A DNA stretch of 64,000 nt from Pseudodesulfovibrio alkaliphilus (GTDB lineage Bacteria > Desulfobacterota > Desulfovibrionia > Desulfovibrionales > Desulfovibrionaceae), in the NCBI RefSeq assembly GCF_009729555.1, contig NZ_WODC01000001.1:62001-126000 (forward strand). The letters are read 5' to 3'. The translations under genes were made by a program, and so were the position numbers. Below the pieces are notes generated by a model. That model searched no databases and was not told the origin of the DNA. It saw nothing but the letters and a program-made list of their open reading frames with translations. Shown in pieces: positions 1-7,639 of the stretch (position 1 is the stretch's first letter; the number at the start of each line of letters is the position of its first letter).

Positions 1-413
1 GGCGGACGCCAGCGCGCTCCGATGGGGTCGCGGAAAATCTGAAGCACAAACTCCGGCCTGCCCGGAGTGGGCAGACTGATGAAGCCAAAGGCATCGGTCT
101 TGGTGGTGATGAGGACGCCCTCGTCGTCGGAACGGATGGCCTCCACCAATTTGCCCGGCATATCCTTGGTTCCTGGCCGAGGCTCGGTATCCCAAATGGT
201 CGCCGGGAGTTGGACCCGAAGCTCCCGCGGGCCTGTCCGACGCACTGAATTTTCAGGCAAAGAGCCGGAATCAAAAGAAAAAGTGAGCCTGTCAGAATCC
301 CCCTGAGAGGCAAAATTCACGCGCAGGGCCGCCGCCGGATCAGGCAGGCACAACCAGGCAATCAGGGCCAGCGCAACGGGCCAGGGGGTGAATTTGGCTC
401 TTTTCACAGTCAC
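1..413 (-). CDS. Secreted protein of unknown function, N-terminal part (cut by window edge)
   Basis: An open frame runs leftward off the window with no stop. It begins at GTG 413; a second GTG lies at 407, and an in-frame TAA at 425-423 limits any longer start to a CTG at 422. The first 30 or so residues are a basic start followed by a hydrophobic run ending in PDPAAA, a typical Sec signal peptide. The visible mature part is about 105 residues with no domain I can name; it looks like the beta-rich N-terminal region of larger envelope proteins. It follows the sigma-54 activator gene on the same strand with a 66-bp gap, so the two may be co-transcribed. No strong Shine-Dalgarno is visible. The C-terminal part, which would reveal the family, is outside the window. 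Confidence 0.6.
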   Translation of the reverse strand, partial: MTVKRAKFTPWPVALALIAWLCLPDPAAALRVNFASQGDSDRLTFSFDSGSLPENSVRRTGPRELRVQLPATIWDTEPRPGTKDMPGKLVEAIRSDDEGVLITTKTDAFGFISLPTPGRPEFVLQIFRDPIGARWRP

Positions 414-479
414 GTCGAGCAGTTATGCAATTGTCGTGCTACACGGCGCATCGGAGATAATGCAGCCATGGGCGACGGG

Positions 480-1493
480 TCACAGCAGATCCCGTTTCTT
501 CAGCTTCTCAATGAGGGTCGTGCGTTTGATCCCGACCATCTCTGCGGCCTTGTTCTTGACACCGTCACACTGATCCAGCGCCTCTTCCAACAGCCTCCCC
601 TCAATGGTTTCAATGAAGTCCTTGAGCTTGAGCCCCTTGTCCTCCATATCCTTGAGCGTAGGCCAGACAAACCCAGCTGGCCGCAAGGACTCCACTTCGA
701 CCACCTTGCGCAGCGGCTTTTCGCCGATGTCGTGAAACATCTTGTCCGGCAGATCCTCGGGCGTGACCTCACCGGCATCGCAGAGGATGGAAAGCCGCTC
801 CATGAAGTTTTCCAGCTCGCGGACATTGCCCGGCCAGGAGTAGGTCAAAAGCATCTCGCGGGCGCGTTCCGAGAGGGTCAGGGGCTTGCGGTCCTTGGTC
901 TTGCAATGGGAGGAAAGAAAATGCTGGGCCAGAAGCAGGATGTCGCCCCCCCTCTCGCGCAGGGGCGGCAGATGCAGAGGGATGACGTTGAGCCGGTAGA
1001 AGAGATCCTCGCGGAACCGTCCGGTCCGAACCTCTTCCTCAAGATCGCGATTGGTGGCGGCCACCACGCGAACATCCACCTTCTTGACACAAGTGCCGCC
1101 GACCCGCTCGATTTCCTTCTCCTGCAGGGCACGCAAAATCTTGACCTGCAGGCTCAGATCCATCTCGCCTATCTCGTCGAGAAAAATGGTACCGCCGTCT
1201 GCCAGCTCGAACCGGCCCGGACGGGTGCGGATGGCGTGGGTGAAGGCGCCCTTCTCGTGGCCGAACAATTCGGATTCAAGAAGCTCCCGCGGAATGGCCC
1301 CGCAATTGATGGGCACAAAGGCGTTGTCGCGGCGGGTGCTGTTGCGGTGCAGGGCGCGCACCAACAGCTCCTTGCCCGTGCCGGATTCGCCGGTAACGAG
1401 CACGGTGCTGTCCGTAGGCGCGACCTTGGCCAGCACCTTGAACACTTGGGCCAGGGCGGAACTGCCGCCGATGATGCCATCCAATTTGAGCAT
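480..1493 (-). CDS. Sigma-54 dependent transcriptional activator without receiver domain
   Basis: A 337-residue bacterial enhancer-binding protein. I chose ATG 1493 because AGGAGA lies five bases upstream; an in-frame extension to 1598 has no such signal. The protein is essentially an AAA+ core plus DNA-binding tail: Walker A GESGTGKE (35-42), Walker B ending FLDEIG (104-109), the R-finger region, and a Fis-type helix-turn-helix over the last 25 residues (KAAEMVGIKRTTL). There is no N-terminal receiver, PAS or GAF domain, so it is either constitutively active or controlled by a partner protein. The sigma-54 contact loop reads GAFTHA (82-87) instead of the usual GAFTGA. Flagellar regulators of the FleQ/FlrC type are the closest general resemblance, but the target is unknown. 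Confidence 0.85.
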   Translation of the reverse strand: MLKLDGIIGGSSALAQVFKVLAKVAPTDSTVLVTGESGTGKELLVRALHRNSTRRDNAFVPINCGAIPRELLESELFGHEKGAFTHAIRTRPGRFELADGGTIFLDEIGEMDLSLQVKILRALQEKEIERVGGTCVKKVDVRVVAATNRDLEEEVRTGRFREDLFYRLNVIPLHLPPLRERGGDILLLAQHFLSSHCKTKDRKPLTLSERAREMLLTYSWPGNVRELENFMERLSILCDAGEVTPEDLPDKMFHDIGEKPLRKVVEVESLRPAGFVWPTLKDMEDKGLKLKDFIETIEGRLLEEALDQCDGVKNKAAEMVGIKRTTLIEKLKKRDLL

Positions 1494-1550
1494 CACTTCT
1501 CCTTGCGTAATGGCGTGGAAATTCTGCCAAAGGGGGCTGCCCCGCATGGC

Positions 1551-1579
1551 CTTATCTGCACCTTGACCATCACTGTCAA
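1551..1579 (-). promoter_or_regulatory. Candidate sigma-70 promoter of the sigma-54 activator
   Basis: Reading the minus strand, TTGACA (1579-1574) is followed after 17 bases by GATAAG (1556-1551), 58 bases before the chosen ATG at 1493. A second TTGACA copy lies about 19 bases further upstream. The -35 is perfect and the -10 matches four of six positions. Its position downstream of the longer in-frame start (1598) supports the shorter protein. Confidence 0.45.
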
Positions 1580-1682
1580 CAAAATGACGGCGTGTCAACA
1601 GGTCCGGACAACATTGGCCCGCTTAAGAACCTGCGCCGGAGCTGTGAGAGGGAATGGATATCCGGTGAAACGACACTGGACC

Positions 1683-2447
1683 TCAGCGGGGGATGTCAAC
1701 AGTATCAACGGCCTTGATGGCCTGGTTTACGCGCTCGATGACACTGGCAGGCACTCCTCGGCTGAACATGAGGTGGCGCATGTTGCCCGAAGGGATGTCC
1801 GGCAGGGCTCTGCTGCCAAATATATCCGCGGGCAGTCCGTTGACACGGATCAGGGAATCCTTCTCTTCTGGAGCGACAAGGATGCAGTCGAACCGCTCCA
1901 TGGCCAGCATGCGGACCAGTTGGGCGTAATCGCCATTAACCCGTGCCATGCCTGGACGTGCCCGGGCGATGGCCTCGTCAACCGGCGCACCCAGCGAATA
2001 CCCTTCAAGCACTCCCAAGCTGATGGAGTGGTCGGCAAGAATACCGGCCAGGGTATGCGTGCTGTCCCATATGTCGTTGTTGTTGATCAGATAAAGCACT
2101 TCCAACGGCTTGTTTTGGTATATCGGCCGGGAGAATTGTGCATACTGTTCCCGCTGCGGGGTTTTGAACCAGCCGATGGAACAGACCGGCTCCTCGGAGT
2201 GCATGAGTTGCAGAATCCGCTTGGCGGGCATGGACTGGAACCTGGGTTTGATCCCGGCCACGCGCAGGATGTTGGCCGTCTTGCGCAGCAGGAAGCCTTC
2301 CGGCCTGCCGGTGGAAGTGGTGTAATAATAGGGAGGGAACTCGAGATACACGACCAGAAGGGTGTCGCCGTCCTCATTGGCCGACGCGGACAGCGGTACG
2401 GCCATCAGGCACAGGACAAGGGCAAGCAGACGAAAGGCGATACGCAT
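1683..2447 (-). CDS. Periplasmic solute-binding protein, SBP_bac_3-like
   Basis: A 254-residue protein with a clean signal peptide (residues 1-23, cleavage after ASA). The mature part has the layout of the family-3 extracellular solute-binding fold: an early strand VVYLEFPPYYY, then GRPEGF and later alternating beta/alpha segments. No ABC permease or ATPase lies nearby, as is common for the many orphan SBP_bac_3 proteins of Desulfovibrio, which may act as ligand sensors instead of transport components. GGGGA five bases before ATG 2447 supports the start. The ligand cannot be deduced. It is separated from the downstream activator by 189 bp containing that gene's own promoter. Confidence 0.7.
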   Translation of the reverse strand: MRIAFRLLALVLCLMAVPLSASANEDGDTLLVVYLEFPPYYYTTSTGRPEGFLLRKTANILRVAGIKPRFQSMPAKRILQLMHSEEPVCSIGWFKTPQREQYAQFSRPIYQNKPLEVLYLINNNDIWDSTHTLAGILADHSISLGVLEGYSLGAPVDEAIARARPGMARVNGDYAQLVRMLAMERFDCILVAPEEKDSLIRVNGLPADIFGSRALPDIPSGNMRHLMFSRGVPASVIERVNQAIKAVDTVDIPR

Positions 2448-2504
2448 ACGATCCCCGTGAGCTGGTTGTATCCCATCCAGACACAGGCTAGCCCAATCGT
2501 CAGA

Positions 2505-2531
2505 AAATGAAAAGCCCGGACCGGCCGGGCT
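2505..2531 (-). terminator. Rho-independent terminator after the FAD oxidoreductase gene
   Basis: On the minus strand AGCCCGG and CCGGGCT (2531-2525 and 2519-2513) form a 7-bp stem with a five-base loop, followed by TTTTCATTTT. It lies about 30 bp past the stop of the gene at 2560-3954. Confidence 0.75.
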
Positions 2532-2559
2532 GTATTCATCACTTTATGGACGGCGATTC

Positions 2560-3954
2560 CTACGCCCGGCGCAGGATCTCCTTGGCCGGAACCAGGGCCG
2601 TGGCGGCCGCGCCCACGATATTGCCCGCCACCCCGGGGCCGTCGCCCGCCACAAAGAGGCCCTCAACGGCTGTCTCCAGGTGTGCACGGGTTTCCACCTG
2701 GGTGGCGAAAAACTTGATCTCCGGGGCATAGAGCAGTGTCTCGTCGTTGGACACGCCGGGCACCACATTGTTGAGCTTCTCCAGGCCGTCCATGAGGTTG
2801 GTCAGAATACGCTCGGGCAGGGCCATGGCGATATCGCCGGGAATGGCGTTCTTCATGGTCGGCTCAATGTAGCTGTGGCGGATACGGTCCCAGGTGGAGC
2901 GGCGGCCCCGGCGCAGGTCGCCGTACCGTTGCAGGATGGGCTTGCCTCCGCCGATCAGGGTGGCCAGCCTCCCGATGGCCTCACCGTAAGCCTGATTGTC
3001 CTCCACCGGATCGTTGAGCACAACCTTGGAGAGGAAGGCGAAGTTGGTGTTGTCGGACTTGGTGTTCATGAGCGCGTGCCCGTTGACGCAGACGAAATCC
3101 TGATAGTTCTCCAGGGCCACGAATCCGCCGTAGTTGGTGCAAAAGGTGCGGGTCAGATCGTCGTACTTGGTGGTGCGCACGAAAAAGGTCGGGTCGTAGA
3201 TGACCGAGCAGATGTCCTGCATGATCTCGTTGTGCACCTCCACCCGCACCCCCACCTCGATACCGCGCTGAGAGACCTCGATGCCGTGTTTGCGCACCAA
3301 TGAGCCCACCCACTCGGCCCCCACCCGGCCCGGCGCCAGGATGACGTTCCTTGCCGTATATTCCTGCCGGTTGGTGATCACCCCGGTGACGCGGCCGTGG
3401 CTGACCGACACATCCTTGACCGTCTCCGAGGTGTGGAAGGTCACGCCCCTGTCCTGGATATACTCGGCCATGGCCGCGATATGGCCGGGCAGATTGTCGC
3501 TGCCCAGGTGCTTCTGCTTGATGACCAGCAGGTCGATGCCCACCCTGCGGGCCTGCTTGCGGATTTCCTCGGCCTTGGTCATGTCCGTGGGGAAGACCTT
3601 GCCGTCCATGTTGAAGCGGTTGAAGATGGCCTCGGTCTCGTCGATGAGCGCCCTGGCCTCGGACACGCCCATGAACTGGGTCAGGTCGGTCTTGCCCAGG
3701 GTATGGATGAAATTGAGCTTGCCGTCGGAGAAGAGCCCTGCCCCGCCGATGCCGCTGAGAATGTTGCAGGGGCGGCACTTGATGCACTCCTGGTCGCCGG
3801 AAATGGGACAGTTGCGGGCCAGGGGCCGCTTGCCCTTTTCGATGACCAGCACGTCGAGCTCGCCGTGCTCGGCCAGATGGTATGCGGCAAAAAGCCCTGC
3901 CGGGCCACCGCCCACGATGATAACGTCGAAATCGGTCCTGACGGTCTTGTTCAT
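2560..3954 (-). CDS. FAD-dependent oxidoreductase (COG2509 type)
   Basis: A 464-residue flavoprotein. ATG 3954 is preceded by GAGAGGAAG and starts just before the dinucleotide-binding strand (VIIVGGGPAG, about residues 11-20). A four-cysteine stretch follows (CPISGDQECIKCRPC, about 48-62), then GGAGLFSDGKL, both typical of the uncharacterised FAD-dependent dehydrogenases of COG2509. The C-terminus carries GLFVAGDGPGVAGNIVGAA, the second flavin-contact motif. The substrate is unknown. The cysteines could bind metal or act in redox chemistry, but that is inference. It stands alone, with its own terminator. Confidence 0.8.
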   Translation of the reverse strand: MNKTVRTDFDVIIVGGGPAGLFAAYHLAEHGELDVLVIEKGKRPLARNCPISGDQECIKCRPCNILSGIGGAGLFSDGKLNFIHTLGKTDLTQFMGVSEARALIDETEAIFNRFNMDGKVFPTDMTKAEEIRKQARRVGIDLLVIKQKHLGSDNLPGHIAAMAEYIQDRGVTFHTSETVKDVSVSHGRVTGVITNRQEYTARNVILAPGRVGAEWVGSLVRKHGIEVSQRGIEVGVRVEVHNEIMQDICSVIYDPTFFVRTTKYDDLTRTFCTNYGGFVALENYQDFVCVNGHALMNTKSDNTNFAFLSKVVLNDPVEDNQAYGEAIGRLATLIGGGKPILQRYGDLRRGRRSTWDRIRHSYIEPTMKNAIPGDIAMALPERILTNLMDGLEKLNNVVPGVSNDETLLYAPEIKFFATQVETRAHLETAVEGLFVAGDGPGVAGNIVGAAATALVPAKEILRRA

Positions 3955-4073
3955 TTTCTTCCTCTCGGGTTGAGCGCAAGTATGGCCCGCGTTGCGCCGC
4001 ACCGGATTCGCAGTGCACACAAACGGGCCATTATCTACCGTAAGACACGGGATGCGGAACTGTCAAGCCGGGA

Positions 4074-4400
4074 TCAGACAATCATGTTCAACAGATGGCC
4101 GGTCATCTCCTCGGAGGCGCGGACCACCGCCGTATTAGCCGAAAAGGCGTGGCCCGTGGTGATCATGTCCACCATCTCGGTGGCGATGTCGGTGTTGGCC
4201 CCCTCCACTCCGCCGATGAAGGGCGCGGGCGCGGAACTCTCGCGAATGGCCGAAACGCGGACACCCTGGTCCCCGGGACCGGATTCGAGCGTCACCGAAC
4301 TGGCCCTGAAGCCCTCGGTGTTGACGTTGGCGATGTTGTTGGCCGAGACCTGCTGGACCGTTGAGAGCGCCGAGAGCGCGGAAAGGCTGATGTCGGACAT
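4074..4400 (-). CDS. Short flagellar rod/hook-family protein
   Basis: A 108-residue protein containing only the two ends of axial flagellar proteins: the N-terminal rod motif ANNIANVNTEGF (about 20-31) and a C-terminal helix with heptad pattern (residues 70-108, MVDMITTGHAFSANTAVVR). FlgB, FlgC, FlgF, FlgG and FlgE share these ends with a central domain between them; here the centre is almost missing. It sits alone among metabolic genes, far from the filament genes at the right edge. GAGGGGG precedes the ATG. It could be a FlgC-like minor rod subunit or an orphan duplicate. Confidence 0.75.
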   Translation of the reverse strand: MSDISLSALSALSTVQQVSANNIANVNTEGFRASSVTLESGPGDQGVRVSAIRESSAPAPFIGGVEGANTDIATEMVDMITTGHAFSANTAVVRASEEMTGHLLNMIV

Positions 4401-4478
4401 GTTGTGAGACCCCCTCTTCGGCTTCGGGGAAGCAGCCAGGAATAACCATACCCTGTCCCGACGCGGGAGGCAAGCCGC

Positions 4479-4859
4479 CTAGAAGGTGGCCGAGCCGGGC
4501 CAGGCCAGGATAAACACGTTGGCCTCGCCGAAGAGACGCCGGGTCAGCGTCTTGATCTGACCGCTCAGGTCGCGATCCGCGCCAACGACAAAGGCGATGT
4601 TCTCCTCGTGGACGATGCCCTCGGGGTGCATCTTGCCGCCGCGAGACGGGCCGAGTTCGGTATAGCCGCCCGCAAGACGGATCAGTTCGGCCCGGAATTC
4701 GACCAGGGCCGGCCCAGGGTCAGAGCCGTCTGGCATGACCGCGGGGATCACGGTGAAGTGGACGTGGCAGGGCTTGGCCTCCCCTGCACGGGCCTCGGTC
4801 ACGCAAAGGGCAAAGGCAACGGTCATCAGAACCAGGGTGAGCATGGCAATGCGTTTCAT
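4479..4859 (-). CDS. Small exported protein of unknown function
   Basis: A 126-residue protein with a signal peptide (residues 1-about 22, ending TEARAG). I chose ATG 4859 because the frame upstream overlaps folE2 and GAGGAG lies seven bases before it. The mature part is about 100 residues with a single cysteine near its start (KPCHVHF) and an alpha/beta pattern that faintly recalls DUF3574, but I cannot confirm this. It lies 43 bp after folE2 on the same strand and may be co-transcribed. Confidence 0.65.
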   Translation of the reverse strand: MKRIAMLTLVLMTVAFALCVTEARAGEAKPCHVHFTVIPAVMPDGSDPGPALVEFRAELIRLAGGYTELGPSRGGKMHPEGIVHEENIAFVVGADRDLSGQIKTLTRRLFGEANVFILAWPGSATF

Positions 4860-4902
4860 GATCGACTCCTCGGGTCGGTGATTATCCCTCCCCTTACACG
4901 GA

Positions 4903-5673
4903 TCAACCCCCGCTTTCAATAACCGCGAAGGCCGAGTGATTGTGGATGGACTCGAAGCTCTCCACCTCCACGCGGTACCAGCGGATCTGGGGATGTTCCT
5001 CCAGTCCCTGGGCTGCGGCGCGGACCACGTCCTCCACAAAGGCGGGGTTGGCGAAGGCGTGTTCAGTGACAAACTTTTCGTCCTCGCGCTTGAGCAGCGA
5101 GTAAACCGGGCACGACCCGGCCCGCTCACCGATTTCGATGATGTCCTCAAGCCAGAGGAAGCCCTTGAACCGGGTCTGAATGCGTACCTCGGCCCGTTGG
5201 GAGTGGGCACCCTCGTCCGAGATGGCCTTGGAGCAGGGGCATACGGTCATGACCGGTACGTCCGCGCCCAGAGTGAAGGTCAGGGTGTCGTCGCGGTATT
5301 CGCCGTCCACCCGGCAGGTGTAGTCCATGAGGCAGTCGGCCCCGCTCACGGGCGACTTGCGCCGCAGGAAGTACGGGAACACGAAGCGCACATGGGCGCT
5401 GCGGGCCTGGAGCCGCCCCACGATGTCGTCGAGCAGGGTCAGGAAGGTGTTGTAGTCCAGCTCGCCGGACCAATGCTCCAGGGCCTCCACGAACCGGCTC
5501 ATGTGCGTCCCCTTGAACTCGGCAGGCAGGTCCACGGACAGGGAGACCTGGGCCACGGTGTGTTGGATGCCCGACTCGCGGTCGCGGACGATGATGGGCA
5601 GCCGAAGCCCCTTGACGCCCACCCGGTCGATGGGCATGGCGATGTCCGCCACATGCTTTTGTACGTCTTCCAT
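4903..5673 (-). CDS. folE2: GTP cyclohydrolase I, FolE2 type
   Basis: A 256-residue FolE2 (GTP cyclohydrolase IB), which converts GTP to dihydroneopterin triphosphate, the entry step to folate. Diagnostic segments are YTCRVDGEY and the metal/active-site cysteine region [19 protein letters not shown] in the middle of the protein, and an N-terminal [12 protein letters not shown] 5673 (MEDVQKH) is preceded by a GAAAGAG Shine-Dalgarno; an upstream in-frame start at 5724 is weaker. FolE2 can use metals other than zinc, and in some bacteria it replaces the zinc enzyme FolE under zinc shortage. Here its neighbour is the nickel regulator NikR, 100 bp upstream on the same strand. Confidence 0.93.
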   Translation of the reverse strand: MEDVQKHVADIAMPIDRVGVKGLRLPIIVRDRESGIQHTVAQVSLSVDLPAEFKGTHMSRFVEALEHWSGELDYNTFLTLLDDIVGRLQARSAHVRFVFPYFLRRKSPVSGADCLMDYTCRVDGEYRDDTLTFTLGADVPVMTVCPCSKAISDEGAHSQRAEVRIQTRFKGFLWLEDIIEIGERAGSCPVYSLLKREDEKFVTEHAFANPAFVEDVVRAAAQGLEEHPQIRWYRVEVESFESIHNHSAFAVIESGG

Positions 5674-5773
5674 GTCTCTTTCTTCCGTTATCTCCGGGCA
5701 CGGGGACACGACGGACGTGACCACGCCGGAAGAGGGTGAAGCCGTGCCGCCGAAGCGTTGTCGGCGGGCCGGG

Positions 5774-6193
5774 CTAAATGAGGTCCTTGCCCGTGGTGGT
5801 CAGGGCAAGATTGCCGTGTTTGACGCCTTTGGTTGAGATGAGTTGCTGCCCCAGAGTCTTGATGGCGTCGGCGTCGCCTTTGAGAATGATCACCTCAAGG
5901 CAGTTGTGGTGGTCCAGATGGACATGCAGGGACGACTGGATGACCTGATGGTGATCGTGCTGGATCTCTGTCAGCTTCTGCGAGAGGCCCGACTTGTGGT
6001 GGTCGTAGACCAGGGTGAGGGTTCCGGCAAGATCCCCTTCGGCCTGCTCCCATTCGCGTTGGACCAGAGTGTTGCGAATCAGGTCGCGGATGGCCTCGGA
6101 GCGGGTCTGATAGCTGCGCTCCTCGCAGTGCTGGTCGAATTTTTCCAGCAGTTCAGAATCCAGAGACACGCCGAAACGAATGGTCTTGCCCAT
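5774..6193 (-). CDS. nikR: Nickel-responsive regulator NikR
   Basis: A 139-residue ribbon-helix-helix regulator. Residues 1-45 form the RHH DNA-binding domain ([16 protein letters not shown]). The C-terminal ACT-like domain holds the high-affinity nickel ligands with exactly the E. coli spacing: H79, H90, H92 and C98 (HVHLDHHNC). No nickel transporter or hydrogenase gene is in the window, so its targets are elsewhere. It follows the methyltransferase gene after 23 bp on the same strand, so the two are probably co-transcribed. Confidence 0.95.
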   Translation of the reverse strand: MGKTIRFGVSLDSELLEKFDQHCEERSYQTRSEAIRDLIRNTLVQREWEQAEGDLAGTLTLVYDHHKSGLSQKLTEIQHDHHQVIQSSLHVHLDHHNCLEVIILKGDADAIKTLGQQLISTKGVKHGNLALTTTGKDLI

Positions 6194-6216
6194 GCTTCCC
6201 TCCGATCAGGTTGCGT

Positions 6217-6927
6217 TCAGGGTATGGTCATTTCCCACAAATTTACCGTGGCGTTCTGGCCGCACAGGACCACTTTCTCCACCGTCAGCAGTTCGGCCGA
6301 AAAACCATGACGCCGCACCATCTCCCACACCGGCCTGGACACGCTGCGCACCGGCTCGCCGATCCATATCCTGCCGCCTGGGGCCAGGGCTTGGCGAAAC
6401 AGACGGATGATCGGCTCAAAGAACCGCTTTTCGTAGAGCACATCGCCGCCCCATATAAAGTCGAAGCCGTTGACGCGCACGGCAGGCTCGCGCCAGTCCA
6501 TAAGCGTCCACAACGGCTGGGGAACACTGTTCAGGGCCGCGTTGCCACGGGCGAATCGCACGGCGGGCCACTCGTAGTCAAAGGCCACCACCCGCGCTCC
6601 GGCATGGCTGGCAAGGATGCCGGTCAGTCCCAGACCGCAACCCATATCCAGGCAGGGCCTGCCGCGCAGCGTATCCGCGTTGCGCAGAATATGCCGCCCC
6701 AGCAGTACGCTGGCGGGCCAGACCTCGGCCCAGTAAGGCAGCCGCTCGTCCTCGCCCATGTCGCCCTCGCCCATCCGATCCCACAGCGCCTCCATGTCGG
6801 CCTCGCGCTCGAGAACCCACACCCTGCCGCCAACCTCCACGGACACACGCGAAGGACAGTCTGGCTGGTTTCCCATGTTGGACGCGGCTTCACGGCCGTC
6901 GACAGTAGAATCGCCAATCATACGCAT
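6217..6927 (-). CDS. Class I SAM-dependent methyltransferase (Nnt1/METTL23-like)
   Basis: A 236-residue Rossmann-fold methyltransferase. The SAM-binding motif I is CLDMGCGLGLTG (about residues 92-103), motif II region VVAFDYEWPAV, and GGDVLYEKRFFEP in the catalytic part. The segment LPYWAEVWPAS in front of motif I is typical of the nicotinamide-N-methyltransferase-like/protein-lysine methyltransferase group. The substrate is unknown. An alternative start is the second methionine at residue 3. It heads a minus-strand set with nikR and perhaps folE2. Confidence 0.8.
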   Translation of the reverse strand: MRMIGDSTVDGREAASNMGNQPDCPSRVSVEVGGRVWVLEREADMEALWDRMGEGDMGEDERLPYWAEVWPASVLLGRHILRNADTLRGRPCLDMGCGLGLTGILASHAGARVVAFDYEWPAVRFARGNAALNSVPQPLWTLMDWREPAVRVNGFDFIWGGDVLYEKRFFEPIIRLFRQALAPGGRIWIGEPVRSVSRPVWEMVRRHGFSAELLTVEKVVLCGQNATVNLWEMTIP

Positions 6928-7016
6928 GAAGGAGGGTACATGCGCAACGTGCCATGGTCAACGGTGTTCGTATCACTTTATACCACACCATGAGACATCC
7001 TCTGGCAAGTGGATGG

Positions 7017-7089
7017 GTGTCATATTTTTGGCGACCGACACACAAAATTCGGAAAATGGACATACGGGCAGAAAAAGCGTCATATTTTT
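7017..7089. repeat. Pair of 13-bp direct repeats upstream of gcvH
   Basis: GTGTCATATTTTT (7017-7029) and GCGTCATATTTTT (7077-7089) differ at one base and are 60 bp apart, about 110 to 170 bp before gcvH. The rest of 6928-7186 is AT-rich compared with the coding DNA around it. I looked for a glycine riboswitch core here and did not find it. A plausible -35/-10 pair TTGGAG-18-TAGCTT lies just downstream of the second repeat, so the repeats may be binding sites for a regulator of the gcv operon. Confidence 0.4.
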
Positions 7090-7186
7090 TACTATTTCCA
7101 ACGGCATTGGAGCGTGGTACGTTTACAGGATAGCTTTTGTCGATCAGCTTTCTTCCGACATATTATTTTTAAGGAGATGAACCACC

Positions 7187-7567
7187 ATGATTCCCGACAA
7201 TCTTCTCTACGCCAAATCCCATGAATGGTGCCGCATCGAGGGCGATGTGGCCACGGTGGGCATCACCCACTTCGCCCAGGAGCAACTGGGCGATTTGACC
7301 TTCGTGGAACTGCCCGGAGTGGGTGACACCTTCGAGGCCGGAGCCGAGATGGGCTCGGTCGAGTCTGTCAAGGCGGCCAGCGAGATATACGCCCCGGTGG
7401 CGGGCGAAGTCATCGAGATAAACGAGTCGCTGGAAGACGCCCCGGAAAAGGTCAACGAGGCTCCCTACGGCGACGGCTGGCTGCTCAAGTTCCGCATCGC
7501 GGCCGCTCCCGAGGGGTTGCTCGATGCCAGGGGCTACGCCGCCGTGGTCGAGTCCGAGAGCCACTAG
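7187..7567 (+). CDS. gcvH: Glycine cleavage system H protein
   Basis: A 126-residue lipoyl carrier. The lipoylated lysine is K62 in [12 protein letters not shown]. It shuttles the aminomethyl group between P protein, T protein and dihydrolipoyl dehydrogenase. AAGGAG is placed ten bases before the ATG. It is first in the order gcvH-gcvPA-gcvPB-lpd, which matches the known Desulfovibrio arrangement. gcvT is not in the window. Confidence 0.96.
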   Translation: MIPDNLLYAKSHEWCRIEGDVATVGITHFAQEQLGDLTFVELPGVGDTFEAGAEMGSVESVKAASEIYAPVAGEVIEINESLEDAPEKVNEAPYGDGWLLKFRIAAAPEGLLDARGYAAVVESESH

Positions 7568-7578
7568 CGCCACATTTT

Positions 7579-7612
7579 CGGCCGGAGCGCACCTGCTCCG
7601 GCCGCTTTGATT
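7579..7612 (+). terminator. Hairpin between gcvH and gcvPA (terminator or attenuator)
   Basis: CGGCCGGAGC (7579-7588) and GCTCCGGCCG (7595-7604) form a perfect 10-bp stem with a six-base loop, followed by CTTTGATTTT. It starts 12 bp after the gcvH stop, inside what otherwise looks like one operon. It could reduce read-through so that H protein is made in excess of the P subunits, or stabilise the gcvH transcript. Confidence 0.65.
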
Positions 7613-7639
7613 TTCACCACCACCCAGCAGGTATAGCCC

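Noticed and set aside
468-2510. Long plus-strand frame of 680 codons opposite the sigma-54 activator and binding protein
   Set aside because: It mirrors real minus-strand genes in a high-GC genome; no domain, no ribosome site, and it crosses several regulatory regions.
7020-7120. Sigma-54 promoter before gcvH
   Set aside because: TGGCA-like strings are present but no GC element at the right distance.
6928-7186. Glycine riboswitch before gcvH
   Set aside because: The conserved core and tandem aptamer pattern are not present in this spacer.
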